A stretch of DNA of 54,662 bases. It comes from Selenomonadaceae bacterium (GTDB lineage: Bacteria > Bacillota > Negativicutes > Selenomonadales > Selenomonadaceae). The stretch covers positions 1 through 54,662 of the forward strand of contig JAFXQM010000011.1 of NCBI GenBank assembly GCA_017527075.1, read 5' to 3'. Every line of letters begins with the position of its first letter. The first letter of the stretch is position 1. The position numbers and the translations under genes were made by a program. Shown piece after piece: positions 16,116 through 24,045 of this stretch. The notes under the pieces were generated by a model. The model was not told where the DNA came from. It saw nothing but the letters and a program-made list of their open reading frames with translations, and ran no database searches.

Positions 16116-16748
16116 TCAGAAGAGGAGCAAGGTCAGCGCGATGAATGCCAAGACCGCCGCCTCGACGAAATTTAAAACCTGCCCGATATTTTTTCCGCGC
16201 AAAAGTAAATTCCTCACGCGCCCCGCGAAAAGTGCCACGCCCGAAAAAATCGTCAGAGCCTGCACGGCGAACACCACGCCCAAAAATAAAATCGTCAGGC
16301 TCGCGCCGTCACTCGACAGGTCGACGAACTGCGGCAGGAACGCCAAAAAGAACAGCAACACTTTCGGGTTGAGCACGTTCATCAAGACGCCGCGCTTGTA
16401 AAGTGCCAACGGCTTTTTAATTCCTAATTCCTCATTCCTAATTCCTAATTGCTTTTTGCCCGCCCGTGCCGCCTTGAACGCGCCGAACGCCAAGAACAAA
16501 AGATACGCCGCGCCAAAAATTTTCAGCAGGAGCATGGCCGTCGCCGAAGATTTTATCAGAGCCGCCACGCCGACCATGACCAGCGTCGTGTGAAAGACGA
16601 TGCCGCTCACCAAACCGCACGCCAAAATTATTCCCGCCCGCGCGCCGTCCGACAAAGATTTCGTCAGCAGGTAGAGGATGTCCGGGCCCGGCGCGAGTGT
16701 CAGCAAGATTGACACCGTTAAAAAATAAATGAACGTTGAACTTTCCAA
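16116..16748 (-). CDS. LysE/RhtB family amino-acid exporter with a 13-codon insertion
   Basis: The protein is of normal family length (210 residues) when started at TTG 16748, which lies eight bases from GGAGG. It has six predicted helices and the family motifs LTLAPGPDILY and NVLNPKVLLFFLAFLPQF. Such proteins export amino acids or related small molecules. In the cytoplasmic loop before the NPK motif, 13 residues (starting QLGIRNEELGI) are encoded by a heptamer array flanked by GCTTTTT direct repeats. Removal leaves a continuous frame. Longer readings to 17003 run into the divergent gene and are artefacts. Confidence 0.9.
   Translation of the reverse strand: MESSTFIYFLTVSILLTLAPGPDILYLLTKSLSDGARAGIILACGLVSGIVFHTTLVMVGVAALIKSSATAMLLLKIFGAAYLLFLAFGAFKAARAGKKQLGIRNEELGIKKPLALYKRGVLMNVLNPKVLLFFLAFLPQFVDLSSDGASLTILFLGVVFAVQALTIFSGVALFAGRVRNLLLRGKNIGQVLNFVEAAVLAFIALTLLLF
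16412..16457 (-). repeat. Heptamer array inserted in lysE with 7-bp direct repeats
   Basis: On the plus strand GCTTTTT (16412-16418) is followed by AATTCCT, AATTCCT, CATTCCT, AATTCCT, AATT and then GCTTTTT again (16451-16457). One copy of the direct repeat plus the 32-bp array is 39 bp, or 13 codons. Confidence 0.85.
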
Positions 16749-16860
16749 GAAGAACACCTCCGCGAAAATTTTATCACAAAGTCTCGGCGCAAAAAATATC
16801 GCAGGAAAAAATCTGCACGGCGCGAAGGAAGGCGGCGAAAAAATTTTTGGAGGCGACGTT

Positions 16861-17514
16861 ATGTTCTTCAGGAACAAGAAACTCAATCGGGAAAAAATTT
16901 TGGGCTGCGGCTTTGAAGTCGACGGAGAGAATTTTATCCGCCGCGAAAAATTTTTGGACGACTTCACGCTGACGATTTCAATCGACGGGCGCGGCGCGGT
17001 CACGACGAAAATTTTTGACGCGGACGGCGAGCCTTACACGCTGCACCTGGTCGAAGGCGCGAGCGGCAGTTTCGTCGGCGCGGTAAAAGCCGAACACGAA
17101 CGAATCTTGAAAAATATTTCCGAGCAGTGCTTCGACGACGATAACTTCAAGTCCGCGCAGGCCGTGAAACTCGACGAACACATTCGCGAAAAATTTTCCG
17201 ACGCGCCCGAATTCCTCTGGGAAAAATTTCCGAACTTCGCCGTCTTCCGCCGCAAAGACAATCGTAAATGGTACGCCGTGATTATGAACGTGCCGAAAAA
17301 TAAATTGGGACTCGACGGCGCGGAGGAGATTGAAATTTTGAACGTGCGCGTGGAGCCCGCCGAACTCGATAAAATTTTCGACGGGGAAAAATATTTTCGC
17401 GGGTGGCACATGAATAAAAAATCTTGGATGACTCTTCGCTTCGACGAAACTCTGACGGACGAAGAAATTTTTTCGCGGACGGAGCAAAGTTATCGGCTCG
17501 CGGCGAAAAGATAA
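16861..17514 (+). CDS. MmcQ/YjbR family protein with N-terminal extension
   Basis: The C-terminal 120 residues match the MmcQ/YjbR (DUF419) family: EKFPNFAVFRRKDNRKWYAV, a GLDG turn, the FRGWHMNKKSWMTL motif and a closing helix. Members have a YjbR double-wing fold and uncertain function. About 95 residues precede this domain and hold a beta-rich segment (LTISIDGRGAVTTKIFDADG). ATG 16861 has GGAGG at the right distance. It diverges from lysE and stands alone. Confidence 0.82.
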   Translation: MFFRNKKLNREKILGCGFEVDGENFIRREKFLDDFTLTISIDGRGAVTTKIFDADGEPYTLHLVEGASGSFVGAVKAEHERILKNISEQCFDDDNFKSAQAVKLDEHIREKFSDAPEFLWEKFPNFAVFRRKDNRKWYAVIMNVPKNKLGLDGAEEIEILNVRVEPAELDKIFDGEKYFRGWHMNKKSWMTLRFDETLTDEEIFSRTEQSYRLAAKR

Positions 17515-17515
17515 A

Positions 17516-17544
17516 TTGCGATAAAAATTTTTTTGAATTATAAT
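17516..17544 (+). promoter_or_regulatory. Promoter for the proline-repeat secreted protein and perhaps purB
   Basis: TTGCGA (17516-17521) and TATAAT (17539-17544) are separated by 17 bases. A GAGGAGG ribosome site follows about 25 bases later. Confidence 0.65.
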
Positions 17545-17579
17545 CGGCGCGTGGCAATGAATTGTGAGGAGGAATACTT

Positions 17580-18695
17580 TTGACGTTTGGAAAGAACATC
17601 GCCTTACTGATGATTTTGGCGGCAATGAATTTGCCGTGCGTCGGTCACGCGGCGGAAGAAGATAAAGAACTGTCGCTCATCGCGGCGGAGCAGGAGAAGG
17701 GCGAGGAAGAAAAACTCGACGAAATAAATCCGGCACTGGCTGAAAGCCTTTCGACGAAACGAACACAGGAGACCGATAAGGAAATTCGCGAGCGCAAGAA
17801 AAAACTTCGGCAGGCGCGCAAGGAAAAAGAAAAAGAGAACGAGCAGAAACTTAAAGACAGCGCGGAGCAGAAGGAACGTCGGCGCAGAGAAGAATCAATC
17901 GTCATTGAGCCCGCGCCGAAGCCTCAACCGAAGCCGCAGCCGATTGTTGAGCCGAAGCCTCAGCCGAAACCCCAGCCGATTGTTGAGCCCAAGCCTCAGC
18001 CGAAACCGCAGCCGATTATCGAGCCCAAGCCTCAGCCGAAGCCCCAGCCGATTGTCGAGCCCAAACCTCAGCCGAAACCTCAGCCGATTGTCGAGCCCAA
18101 ACCTCAGCCGAAACCCCAGCCGATTGTCGAGCCCAAACCTCAGCCGAAACCCCAGCCGATTGTCGAGCCCAAACCTCAGCCGAAACCCCAGCCGATAACT
18201 CCGCCGCCGTCGCCGCTTACACCTCCGCCGACGATAAAGCCGCAGACGGTCGAGACGGTCGCCCTGCCCAATCAAAAACTCGTCTACGCAAACTTCACGG
18301 AAGTTTCGCGCGCGGTCGGATTCGTTCCGCTTTACATGCCGCGCAAGTCGGGCTACGAGATAACGGGGCTTTACGCGGGACGCGGCATTGCCGAGATTCG
18401 TTACGGGCGCAGGTGGGAGCCGACGGTTTCGCTGACGGTCAGAACTCACAAGCGCGCGGAAGGCGAACCGCTCCAAGACATCAGCGGCGTCACGGGCGTG
18501 AAGTGGCGCGTTGACACTTCGACGGGCACGACGATTTACATTGCGAAAATTTCTGACACTCAGCAGGTCGCGGCGTGGGCGGTCGGTCACTACACTTTCT
18601 CCGCGCAGGCAGAAAATTTGTCTTACGCGGGTTTCCACTCGCTCGTCGCCGATGAACTTGTTGAGCTGTCGACGCATTATTATTTGGACTTGTAA
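17580..18695 (+). CDS. Secreted/periplasmic protein with KPQPKPQPIVEP repeats and DUF4367-like domain
   Basis: The 371-residue protein has a signal peptide ending near GHA-AEE, a charged, probably coiled region rich in E and K (residues 25-110), then eight 12-residue repeats of the type KPQPKPQPIVEP. A C-terminal globular domain of about 140 residues follows (VGFVPLYMPRKSGYEITGLY, then IRYGRRWEPTVSLTVRT), resembling DUF4367-type domains. The proline repeat recalls the rigid spacer of TonB and may span the periplasm. TTG 17580 follows GAGGAGG. It ends 12 bases before purB. Confidence 0.75.
   Translation: MTFGKNIALLMILAAMNLPCVGHAAEEDKELSLIAAEQEKGEEEKLDEINPALAESLSTKRTQETDKEIRERKKKLRQARKEKEKENEQKLKDSAEQKERRRREESIVIEPAPKPQPKPQPIVEPKPQPKPQPIVEPKPQPKPQPIIEPKPQPKPQPIVEPKPQPKPQPIVEPKPQPKPQPIVEPKPQPKPQPIVEPKPQPKPQPITPPPSPLTPPPTIKPQTVETVALPNQKLVYANFTEVSRAVGFVPLYMPRKSGYEITGLYAGRGIAEIRYGRRWEPTVSLTVRTHKRAEGEPLQDISGVTGVKWRVDTSTGTTIYIAKISDTQQVAAWAVGHYTFSAQAENLSYAGFHSLVADELVELSTHYYLDL
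17919..18197 (+). repeat. 36-bp minisatellite encoding KPQPKPQPIVEP
   Basis: Eight copies of a 36-base unit occur in frame. Units differ mainly at third codon positions and one I/V change, so the array is partly homogenised. Copy-number change would alter spacer length without breaking the frame. Confidence 0.85.
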
Positions 18696-18707
18696 GGAGG
18701 CTTTTAA

Positions 18708-20000
18708 ATGATTGAACGTTACACCCTGCCCGAAATGGGAAAGCTTTGGTCGATTGAAAACGAATGGCAGACGATTCTCGACGTGGAACTGGCCGCCTGC
18801 GACGCCATGGCAGAGCTCGGAGAAATTCCCGCCGCCGCCGCCAAAAATATTCGCGCCAAAGCAAACTTCAATCTCGAACGCATTCACGAAATCGAAAGCG
18901 TCACTCACCACGACATAATCGCGTTCCTCACTTGCGTCGGCGAATACGTCGGCGAAGATTCAAAATACATTCACAAGGGCTTGACCTCCAGCGACGTGAA
19001 GGACACCGCCATTTGCCTGATGATGAAACGCTCGGCGGAAATTATCCTCGACGATTTGAAAAAGTTCCGTGAAGTTCTTCGCCGCCGCGCAGTCGAATTC
19101 AAGCACACGCCGTGTATCGGACGCACGCACGGCATTCACGCCGAGCCGATGACTTTCGGGCTGAAACTTTTACTTTGGAGCGCGGAAGTTGAGCGCGACA
19201 TTGAACGCGTCGAACACGCAAAAAAAATTGTCAGCGTCGGCAAACTCAGCGGAGCCGTCGGCACTTACTCGAACATCGACCCGAAGATTGAGGAGCTCGT
19301 CTGCAAAAAATTGGAACTCACGCCCGTCCGTCTTGCCACGCAAGTCATTCAGCGCGACCGCCACGCCGAGTACATGACGACCCTGGCAATCGTCGCGAGC
19401 ACTCTGGAAAAAATCGCCACTGAAATTCGCAACCTCCAACGCACCGACATCCGCGAGGCGGAAGAATATTTTTCGCCGGGACAAAAGGGCTCCTCCGCCA
19501 TGCCGCACAAACGCAACCCGATTAACTGCGAGCGCGTCGCGGGTATGGCGCGCCTCGTTCGCGGAAATGCAATCGCCGCCATGGAAGACATCACCCTTTG
19601 GCACGAGCGCGACATCTCTCACAGCTCCGTCGAACGCGTCATCCTCCCCGACTCCACAATCAACGTCGACTACTGCACGAAAAAAATTACGAACATCGTC
19701 GACAAGCTTCTTGTTTATCCCGACGCAATGTTGCATAATATGAATCGCACGGGCGGCTTGATTTACAGTCAGCGGCTCATGCTTGAAATCGTCGGCAAGG
19801 GCGTGCTGCGCGAGGACGCTTATAAATGGGTTCAGCGCAACGCAATGAAACGCTGGCTCGAAGGCGCGGACTTCAAAACGAACGTCGCCGGCGACCCCGA
19901 CATCACGAAATATCTCAGCGCGGAAGAAATTTCCGACTGTTTCGACCACAAATTTTTCCTGCGCCACGTCGATATGATTTTCGCTCGCTTCGGTCTGTGA
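18708..20000 (+). CDS. purB: Adenylosuccinate lyase PurB
   Basis: The enzyme acts twice in purine synthesis, on SAICAR and on adenylosuccinate. The 430-residue protein has the family signature GSSAMPHKRNPI, the early TSSDVKDTA and the GRTHGIHAEPM segment. AAGGAGG precedes the ATG. The 3' end (from 19733) is repeated in tandem directly after the stop codon. The end of the intact copy (ARFGL) differs from the end linked to purC (ERFNL), so the last part of this gene may be a replaced or recombined version. Confidence 0.97.
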   Translation: MIERYTLPEMGKLWSIENEWQTILDVELAACDAMAELGEIPAAAAKNIRAKANFNLERIHEIESVTHHDIIAFLTCVGEYVGEDSKYIHKGLTSSDVKDTAICLMMKRSAEIILDDLKKFREVLRRRAVEFKHTPCIGRTHGIHAEPMTFGLKLLLWSAEVERDIERVEHAKKIVSVGKLSGAVGTYSNIDPKIEELVCKKLELTPVRLATQVIQRDRHAEYMTTLAIVASTLEKIATEIRNLQRTDIREAEEYFSPGQKGSSAMPHKRNPINCERVAGMARLVRGNAIAAMEDITLWHERDISHSSVERVILPDSTINVDYCTKKITNIVDKLLVYPDAMLHNMNRTGGLIYSQRLMLEIVGKGVLREDAYKWVQRNAMKRWLEGADFKTNVAGDPDITKYLSAEEISDCFDHKFFLRHVDMIFARFGL

Positions 20001-20005
20001 ATTTC

Positions 20006-20273
20006 GCATAATATGAATCGCACGGGCGGCTTGATTTACAGTCAGCGGCTCATGCTTGAAATCGTCGGCAAGGGCGTGTTGCGCGAGGACGCTTATAAAT
20101 GGGTTCAGCGCAACGCAATGAAACGCCGGCTCGAAGGCGCGGACTTCAAAACGAACGTCGCCGGCGACCCCGACATCACGAAATATCTCAGCGCGGAAGA
20201 AATTTCCGACTGCTTCGACCACAAATTTTTCCTGCGTCATGTGGATATGATTTTTGAGCGGTTTAATTTGTAG
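20006..20273 (+). pseudogene. Tandem duplicate of the purB 3' end
   Basis: The 268 bases repeat 19733-20000 from the shared GCATAATATG onward. The first 215 bases differ at only about three positions, and the last 50 differ more. The reading frame stays open for 86 codons and ends ERFNL, six bases before the purC ribosome site. There is no ribosome site at its own ATG, so it is probably not translated alone. It looks like the original purB end displaced by a duplication. Confidence 0.85.
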
Positions 20274-20284
20274 GAGGTTTTAAA

Positions 20285-20989
20285 ATGATTAAAGGCAATC
20301 TTCTCTACGAGGGCAAAGCAAAGACCGTCTTCGAGACCGACAACCCCAACGAGCTGCTGATTTACTTCAAGGACGACGCCACCGCCTTCAACGGCGAGAA
20401 ACACGGCACAATCGAGGGCAAGGGCGTCATCAACAACAAGCTCAGCCAATTCTTCTTCAAGCAGCTCAAAGACCGCGGCGTTAAAAGTCACTTCGTCGAA
20501 AATGCCGGCGAACGCGAAATGATCGTCAAGCGGCTCGACATGATTAAGCTGGAAGTCGTCGTGCGCAACATCGTGGCGGGCTCGCTCGTCAAACGTCTCG
20601 GCTTGGCAGAGGGCACGCCGCTGACCGTCCCCGTCGTCGAATATTATTATAAGAGCGACGAACTCGGCGACCCCATGCTCAACCGCTGGCACATCATGGC
20701 TCTCAACCTCGCCAAAATCGACGAGCTCAATCAGATGGAACACGTCGCCCTTTCCGTCAACAAAATCCTGCGCGAATTGCTCCTCGCCAAGAACGTCGAC
20801 CTGATTGACTTCAAGCTGGAGTTCGGACGCTTCGCCGGCGAAGTTCTTCTCGCGGATGAAATTTCTCCGGACAACTGCCGCTTCTGGGACACCGTCACCC
20901 ACGAGAAACTTGATAAAGACCGTTTCCGCCAAGACCTCGGCGGCGTCGTTGAGGCTTACCGGGAGATGTTGCAGCGTCTGACCTTGTGA
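20285..20989 (+). CDS. purC: SAICAR synthetase PurC
   Basis: PurC joins CAIR and aspartate to form SAICAR. The 234-residue protein has the normal length and motifs: [46 protein letters not shown] and [10 protein letters not shown], with [12 protein letters not shown] near the end. TAGGAGG precedes the ATG. It follows the purB fragment directly. In related Firmicutes purF would be expected next, but here a surface-glycan cassette follows. Confidence 0.97.
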   Translation: MIKGNLLYEGKAKTVFETDNPNELLIYFKDDATAFNGEKHGTIEGKGVINNKLSQFFFKQLKDRGVKSHFVENAGEREMIVKRLDMIKLEVVVRNIVAGSLVKRLGLAEGTPLTVPVVEYYYKSDELGDPMLNRWHIMALNLAKIDELNQMEHVALSVNKILRELLLAKNVDLIDFKLEFGRFAGEVLLADEISPDNCRFWDTVTHEKLDKDRFRQDLGGVVEAYREMLQRLTL

Positions 20990-20999
20990 GGCGTTCGTC

Positions 21000-21350
21000 A
21001 TGCTGAAAAAATTTTTTCTCGCGGCTGTCGTCGGGCTGATAATCTGCGCGAGCGTGAAGGTTGAGGCGGCTGAAGTTTACGTCGGCACCTCGCCCGCCAC
21101 GAACAACAAGTGCTACGTCATCACGGACACAATCAATCACACCTACGAAGAACGAATGATTATCTACTCCGCGACGCTCAAGACCGTCAACCGTTACGGC
21201 GAAAAACATTTCATCGATTACAAATTTTATTCCTTGGACGGCGACACAGAGAACGTTCAGTTCGTCAACTCCGACGGCTTCAAAGGGATTGCCGATTCCT
21301 ACGAGACGCCGATTGAGTGGGCGATGTTCCTGTTCGTCAAAGATTACTAA
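21000..21350 (+). CDS. Small secreted protein of unknown function
   Basis: A 116-residue protein with a signal peptide (KKFFLAAVVGLIICASVKVEA). The mature part has about 95 residues with one cysteine and many aromatic and hydroxyl residues (YVGTSPATNNKCYVITDTIN). I do not recognise a family. It starts ten bases after purC and runs in the same direction. It is the first of four non-purine genes before purM. Confidence 0.7.
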   Translation: MLKKFFLAAVVGLIICASVKVEAAEVYVGTSPATNNKCYVITDTINHTYEERMIIYSATLKTVNRYGEKHFIDYKFYSLDGDTENVQFVNSDGFKGIADSYETPIEWAMFLFVKDY

Positions 21351-21392
21351 AAAATTTTTCGGGGGTGAGGGAAGTTTGCTGTCCCTTGCCCC

Positions 21393-22265
21393 TTGTTTAT
21401 TGTCGAGGTGATTTCCCTGAAAATTTACGACTGCTTTACTTTTTATAATGAGTTTGAACTTTTGGAGCTGCGCCTGAAGGCTCTTTGGGATGTGGTGGAT
21501 TATTTTGTCATCGTCGAGGCGAACAGGAAACACAACGGCGAGCCGAAGGATTTTACTTTCCCGAAGCGCGACAAAGAGTTCACAGCTTTTTTCCCGAAGA
21601 TAAGATTCGTTGCCACCGACATGTCGAAGATTCCATTCAAAGGCGTGGGCGATTGGTCAATTGAAAATGCTCAGCGCAACATGATTCTCCAAGGCATCGA
21701 CGACGCTGCGCCCGACGATTTGATTATGATTAGCGACTTGGACGAGATACCCGCGCCCGACGCCGTGCGCGCAGTTCGCGGCGGACAACTCATTGATATA
21801 TTGGAAAAATCTCCGGTGGTCATGGAGCAAGCCTTCCATTATTATTTCTTCGACCTGATTTGTCCCACTGCTTGGCACGGCACAATTTTGACTCGCCGAA
21901 AAAATTTGACGACGCCTCAAGAGCTGCGCAACGCCAGGAACAGGTTGCCGCGCGTTTCGGAAGGCGGTCATCACTTCAGTTACATGGGCGGCGTCGACCG
22001 CGTGATAGACAAAATGACTTCGATTGTGGACGGCAACGGAATGGTTTTTGCTTCCGGCGGAAAATTAATCGACAGAAAACACGTCGAAAAATCTCTGGCG
22101 AACGGCACGGACATTTACAATCGCCAAGGCAACGCCGCATCACAATTTTATCCTTACGACGCGAGAGAAATTCGCCTGCCGCACTTGGAAGAGTTCTTGA
22201 AAAAATATCCGCACTTTCTCCGCGACCCGGAAAAATATTTCGGAGGTTTAAATGACGAAAAATAA
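21393..22265 (+). CDS. Glycosyltransferase family 17 protein
   Basis: The protein resembles GT17 (beta-1,4-N-acetylglucosaminyltransferase-like) enzymes: KIYDCFTFYNEFELLELRL at the N-terminus, VVDYFVIVEAN, the DxD-like ISDLDEIP, and a C-terminal GGHHFSYMGG with YPHFLRDP near the end. Family members normally begin with MKIYDC. The codon before KIYDC is CTG at 21417, eight bases after a strong GAGGTGA; the nearest standard start is TTG 21393, upstream of that site. A CTG start is therefore likely. The next gene overlaps by 14 bases. Confidence 0.82.
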   Translation: MFIVEVISLKIYDCFTFYNEFELLELRLKALWDVVDYFVIVEANRKHNGEPKDFTFPKRDKEFTAFFPKIRFVATDMSKIPFKGVGDWSIENAQRNMILQGIDDAAPDDLIMISDLDEIPAPDAVRAVRGGQLIDILEKSPVVMEQAFHYYFFDLICPTAWHGTILTRRKNLTTPQELRNARNRLPRVSEGGHHFSYMGGVDRVIDKMTSIVDGNGMVFASGGKLIDRKHVEKSLANGTDIYNRQGNAASQFYPYDAREIRLPHLEEFLKKYPHFLRDPEKYFGGLNDEK

Positions 22266-23037
22266 TTTGCGCATTGTTTATCGAATATCCGACAAGGGAA
22301 ACCCCAAGCCGAAACTTTCCAACGGCAGCAAGTGGGATTGCCTGCTCAACGCCGTGCAAGAATTCGGCGCGGAAAATTTTCACGTGATTGCCGACAACTG
22401 CTCGGCGGAAACGATTGCCGCTTTGAAGTCGACGGGCTTGGACTTCGAAACGACTGCCAACGGCAACGCGGGCACCTGCCGATACATTTTCGAGGAAATC
22501 ATCGACCGTTACTCGCCCGAAGAAAATCTTTATCTGCTGGAGGACGATTACCTTCACCTGCCCGGCAGCCGCACGGCACTTTTGGAAGGCTTGGCGATTG
22601 CCGATTACGTCACGCTTTACGACCACCCCGACATGTATCATCCCGACGGCGAGGGCGACAATCCTTTCGTTCACGACGACATGCCCAAGGCTTCAATTTA
22701 TCTGACGGCGCACACGCATTGGCGCAGCACGGTTTCCACGACCTTCACTTATGCCGCGAAGGTCAAAACTTTGCGCGAAGACCGCGACGTTTGGAAAAGA
22801 TTTTCCGTCGGAAAAATTCCCACAGCCTTTCAAGCGTTTTTGATTTTGACCAAGCAAAACGATTTGAACGAGGCGAAACGGCTCATCAAAAGCAACGTCG
22901 ATTTTTTGGTTCCGCTCTTCGTCGAAAATTTTTTCTCCGAGCGCAAGAAACGACTTTTGATTTCTCCGTTGCCCGCGTTCGCCACGCACGTCGAGCCGGA
23001 TTATCTTTCGCCGCTGATTGATTGGACAAAAGTTTGA
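22252..23037 (+). CDS. Glycosyltransferase-like protein
   Basis: This 261-residue protein has a nucleotide-diphospho-sugar transferase look: an N-terminal LRIVYRISDKGN, a strand-helix unit with FHVIADNCS, and an acidic motif YLLEDDYLHLPG that could bind metal, followed by TLYDHPDMY. No exact family is recognised. GGAGG precedes the ATG and the gene overlaps the GT17 gene, so the two are probably made together and act on the same surface glycan. Confidence 0.6.
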   Translation: MTKNNLRIVYRISDKGNPKPKLSNGSKWDCLLNAVQEFGAENFHVIADNCSAETIAALKSTGLDFETTANGNAGTCRYIFEEIIDRYSPEENLYLLEDDYLHLPGSRTALLEGLAIADYVTLYDHPDMYHPDGEGDNPFVHDDMPKASIYLTAHTHWRSTVSTTFTYAAKVKTLREDRDVWKRFSVGKIPTAFQAFLILTKQNDLNEAKRLIKSNVDFLVPLFVENFFSERKKRLLISPLPAFATHVEPDYLSPLIDWTKV

Positions 23038-23041
23038 TGTT

Positions 23042-23094
23042 AAGGGAAAAGGGACATGGGACAAGGGACAAGAGCTTTTTCCCTAAATCCTAAA
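23042..23094 (+). repeat. Heptamer array (AAGGGAC type) with inverted tail
   Basis: Five seven-base units (AAGGGAA, AAGGGAC, ATGGGAC, AAGGGAC, AAGAGCT) run from 23042 to 23076, then CCCTAAA and TCCTAAA in the reverse sense. The array lies just before the ribosome site of the UDP-xylose synthase gene. Confidence 0.75.
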
Positions 23095-23109
23095 AAGAGG
23101 TGTTGAAGA

Positions 23110-24045
23110 TTGAGTAAAAGAGTTTTGGTGACGGGCGGCGCGGGATTTTTGGGCTCGCACCTTTGCGACAGATTAATCGCCGACGGCCACGAGGTCATCT
23201 GCCTGGACAATTTCTTCACGGGCAAGAAAAAAAATATCGCGCACCTGCTGAGCAATCCGAGCTTCGAACTCATGCGCCACGATGTCATTCAGCCGATTTA
23301 CGCCGAAGTCGATTGGATTTTTAATTTGGCGTGCCCCGCCAGCCCCGTTCATTATCAGCGCGACCCCGTCCGCACGATTAAAACCAACGTCATGGGCGCG
23401 TTGAATTCTCTCGGCTGCGCGAAACAAAATCAGGCGCGCGTCCTGCAGGCGAGCACCTCCGAAGTTTACGGCGACCCGAAAGTTCATCCTCAGCCCGAAA
23501 GTTATCGCGGGGCAGTCAATCCGATTGGCATTCGCGCCTGTTACGACGAGGGCAAGCGCACCGCCGAAACTCTTTTCTTCGATTACCACCGCCAGCACGG
23601 CTTGGACATTCGCGTCATCAGAATTTTTAACACATACGGGCCGCGCATGACCGCAAACGACGGGCGAGTTGTCTCCAACTTTATCGTGCAGGCTTTGCGC
23701 GGCGAAGACCTCACGATTTACGGCGACGGCACGCAGACGAGAAGTTTTTGTTACGTCGACGATTTGATTGACGGAATTGTTCGGATGATGAACGTCGAAA
23801 ATTTCACGGGCCCCGTGAACCTGGGCAACCCCGGCGAATTCACCATGCTGGAGCTCGCCGAGTTGGTTTTGAAGTTGACGGGCAGTAAGTCAAAAATAAT
23901 TCATCAGCCGCTGCCGCAAGACGACCCGACTCAGCGTTGCCCCGTCATCGACCTGGCAAAAGAAAAACTCGGCTGGGCACCGAAGATTAAATTGGAGGAC
24001 GGGCTCAAGCTCACGATAAAATATTTCAGGGAGAATTATTTATGA
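23110..24045 (+). CDS. UDP-glucuronate decarboxylase (UDP-xylose synthase)
   Basis: This short-chain dehydrogenase makes UDP-xylose from UDP-glucuronate. The NAD-binding motif [10 protein letters not shown], the substrate segment [12 protein letters not shown], the catalytic STSEVYGDP and YxxxK (YDEGK), and [10 protein letters not shown] are all typical of the UXS group. TTG 23110 lies behind GAGGTG. The last bases overlap purM (ATGA), so it is coupled to the purine genes by position only. It would supply xylose for the two transferases upstream. Confidence 0.92.
   Translation: MSKRVLVTGGAGFLGSHLCDRLIADGHEVICLDNFFTGKKKNIAHLLSNPSFELMRHDVIQPIYAEVDWIFNLACPASPVHYQRDPVRTIKTNVMGALNSLGCAKQNQARVLQASTSEVYGDPKVHPQPESYRGAVNPIGIRACYDEGKRTAETLFFDYHRQHGLDIRVIRIFNTYGPRMTANDGRVVSNFIVQALRGEDLTIYGDGTQTRSFCYVDDLIDGIVRMMNVENFTGPVNLGNPGEFTMLELAELVLKLTGSKSKIIHQPLPQDDPTQRCPVIDLAKEKLGWAPKIKLEDGLKLTIKYFRENYL

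Noticed and set aside
16116..17003. Extended lysE frame of 295 residues
   Set aside because: The extra 85 residues overlap the divergent mmcQ-like gene and are K/N/F-rich noise; GGAGG places the start at 16748.
17919..18197. CRISPR array
   Set aside because: The 36-bp units are contiguous without spacers and are in frame inside a gene.
17895..18911. Minus-strand LGFRLRFGLDNR repeat protein
   Set aside because: It is the reverse reading of the KPQP minisatellite.
19170..20240. Minus-strand frame with an internal repeat opposite purB
   Set aside because: The repeat only mirrors the purB 3' duplication on the other strand.
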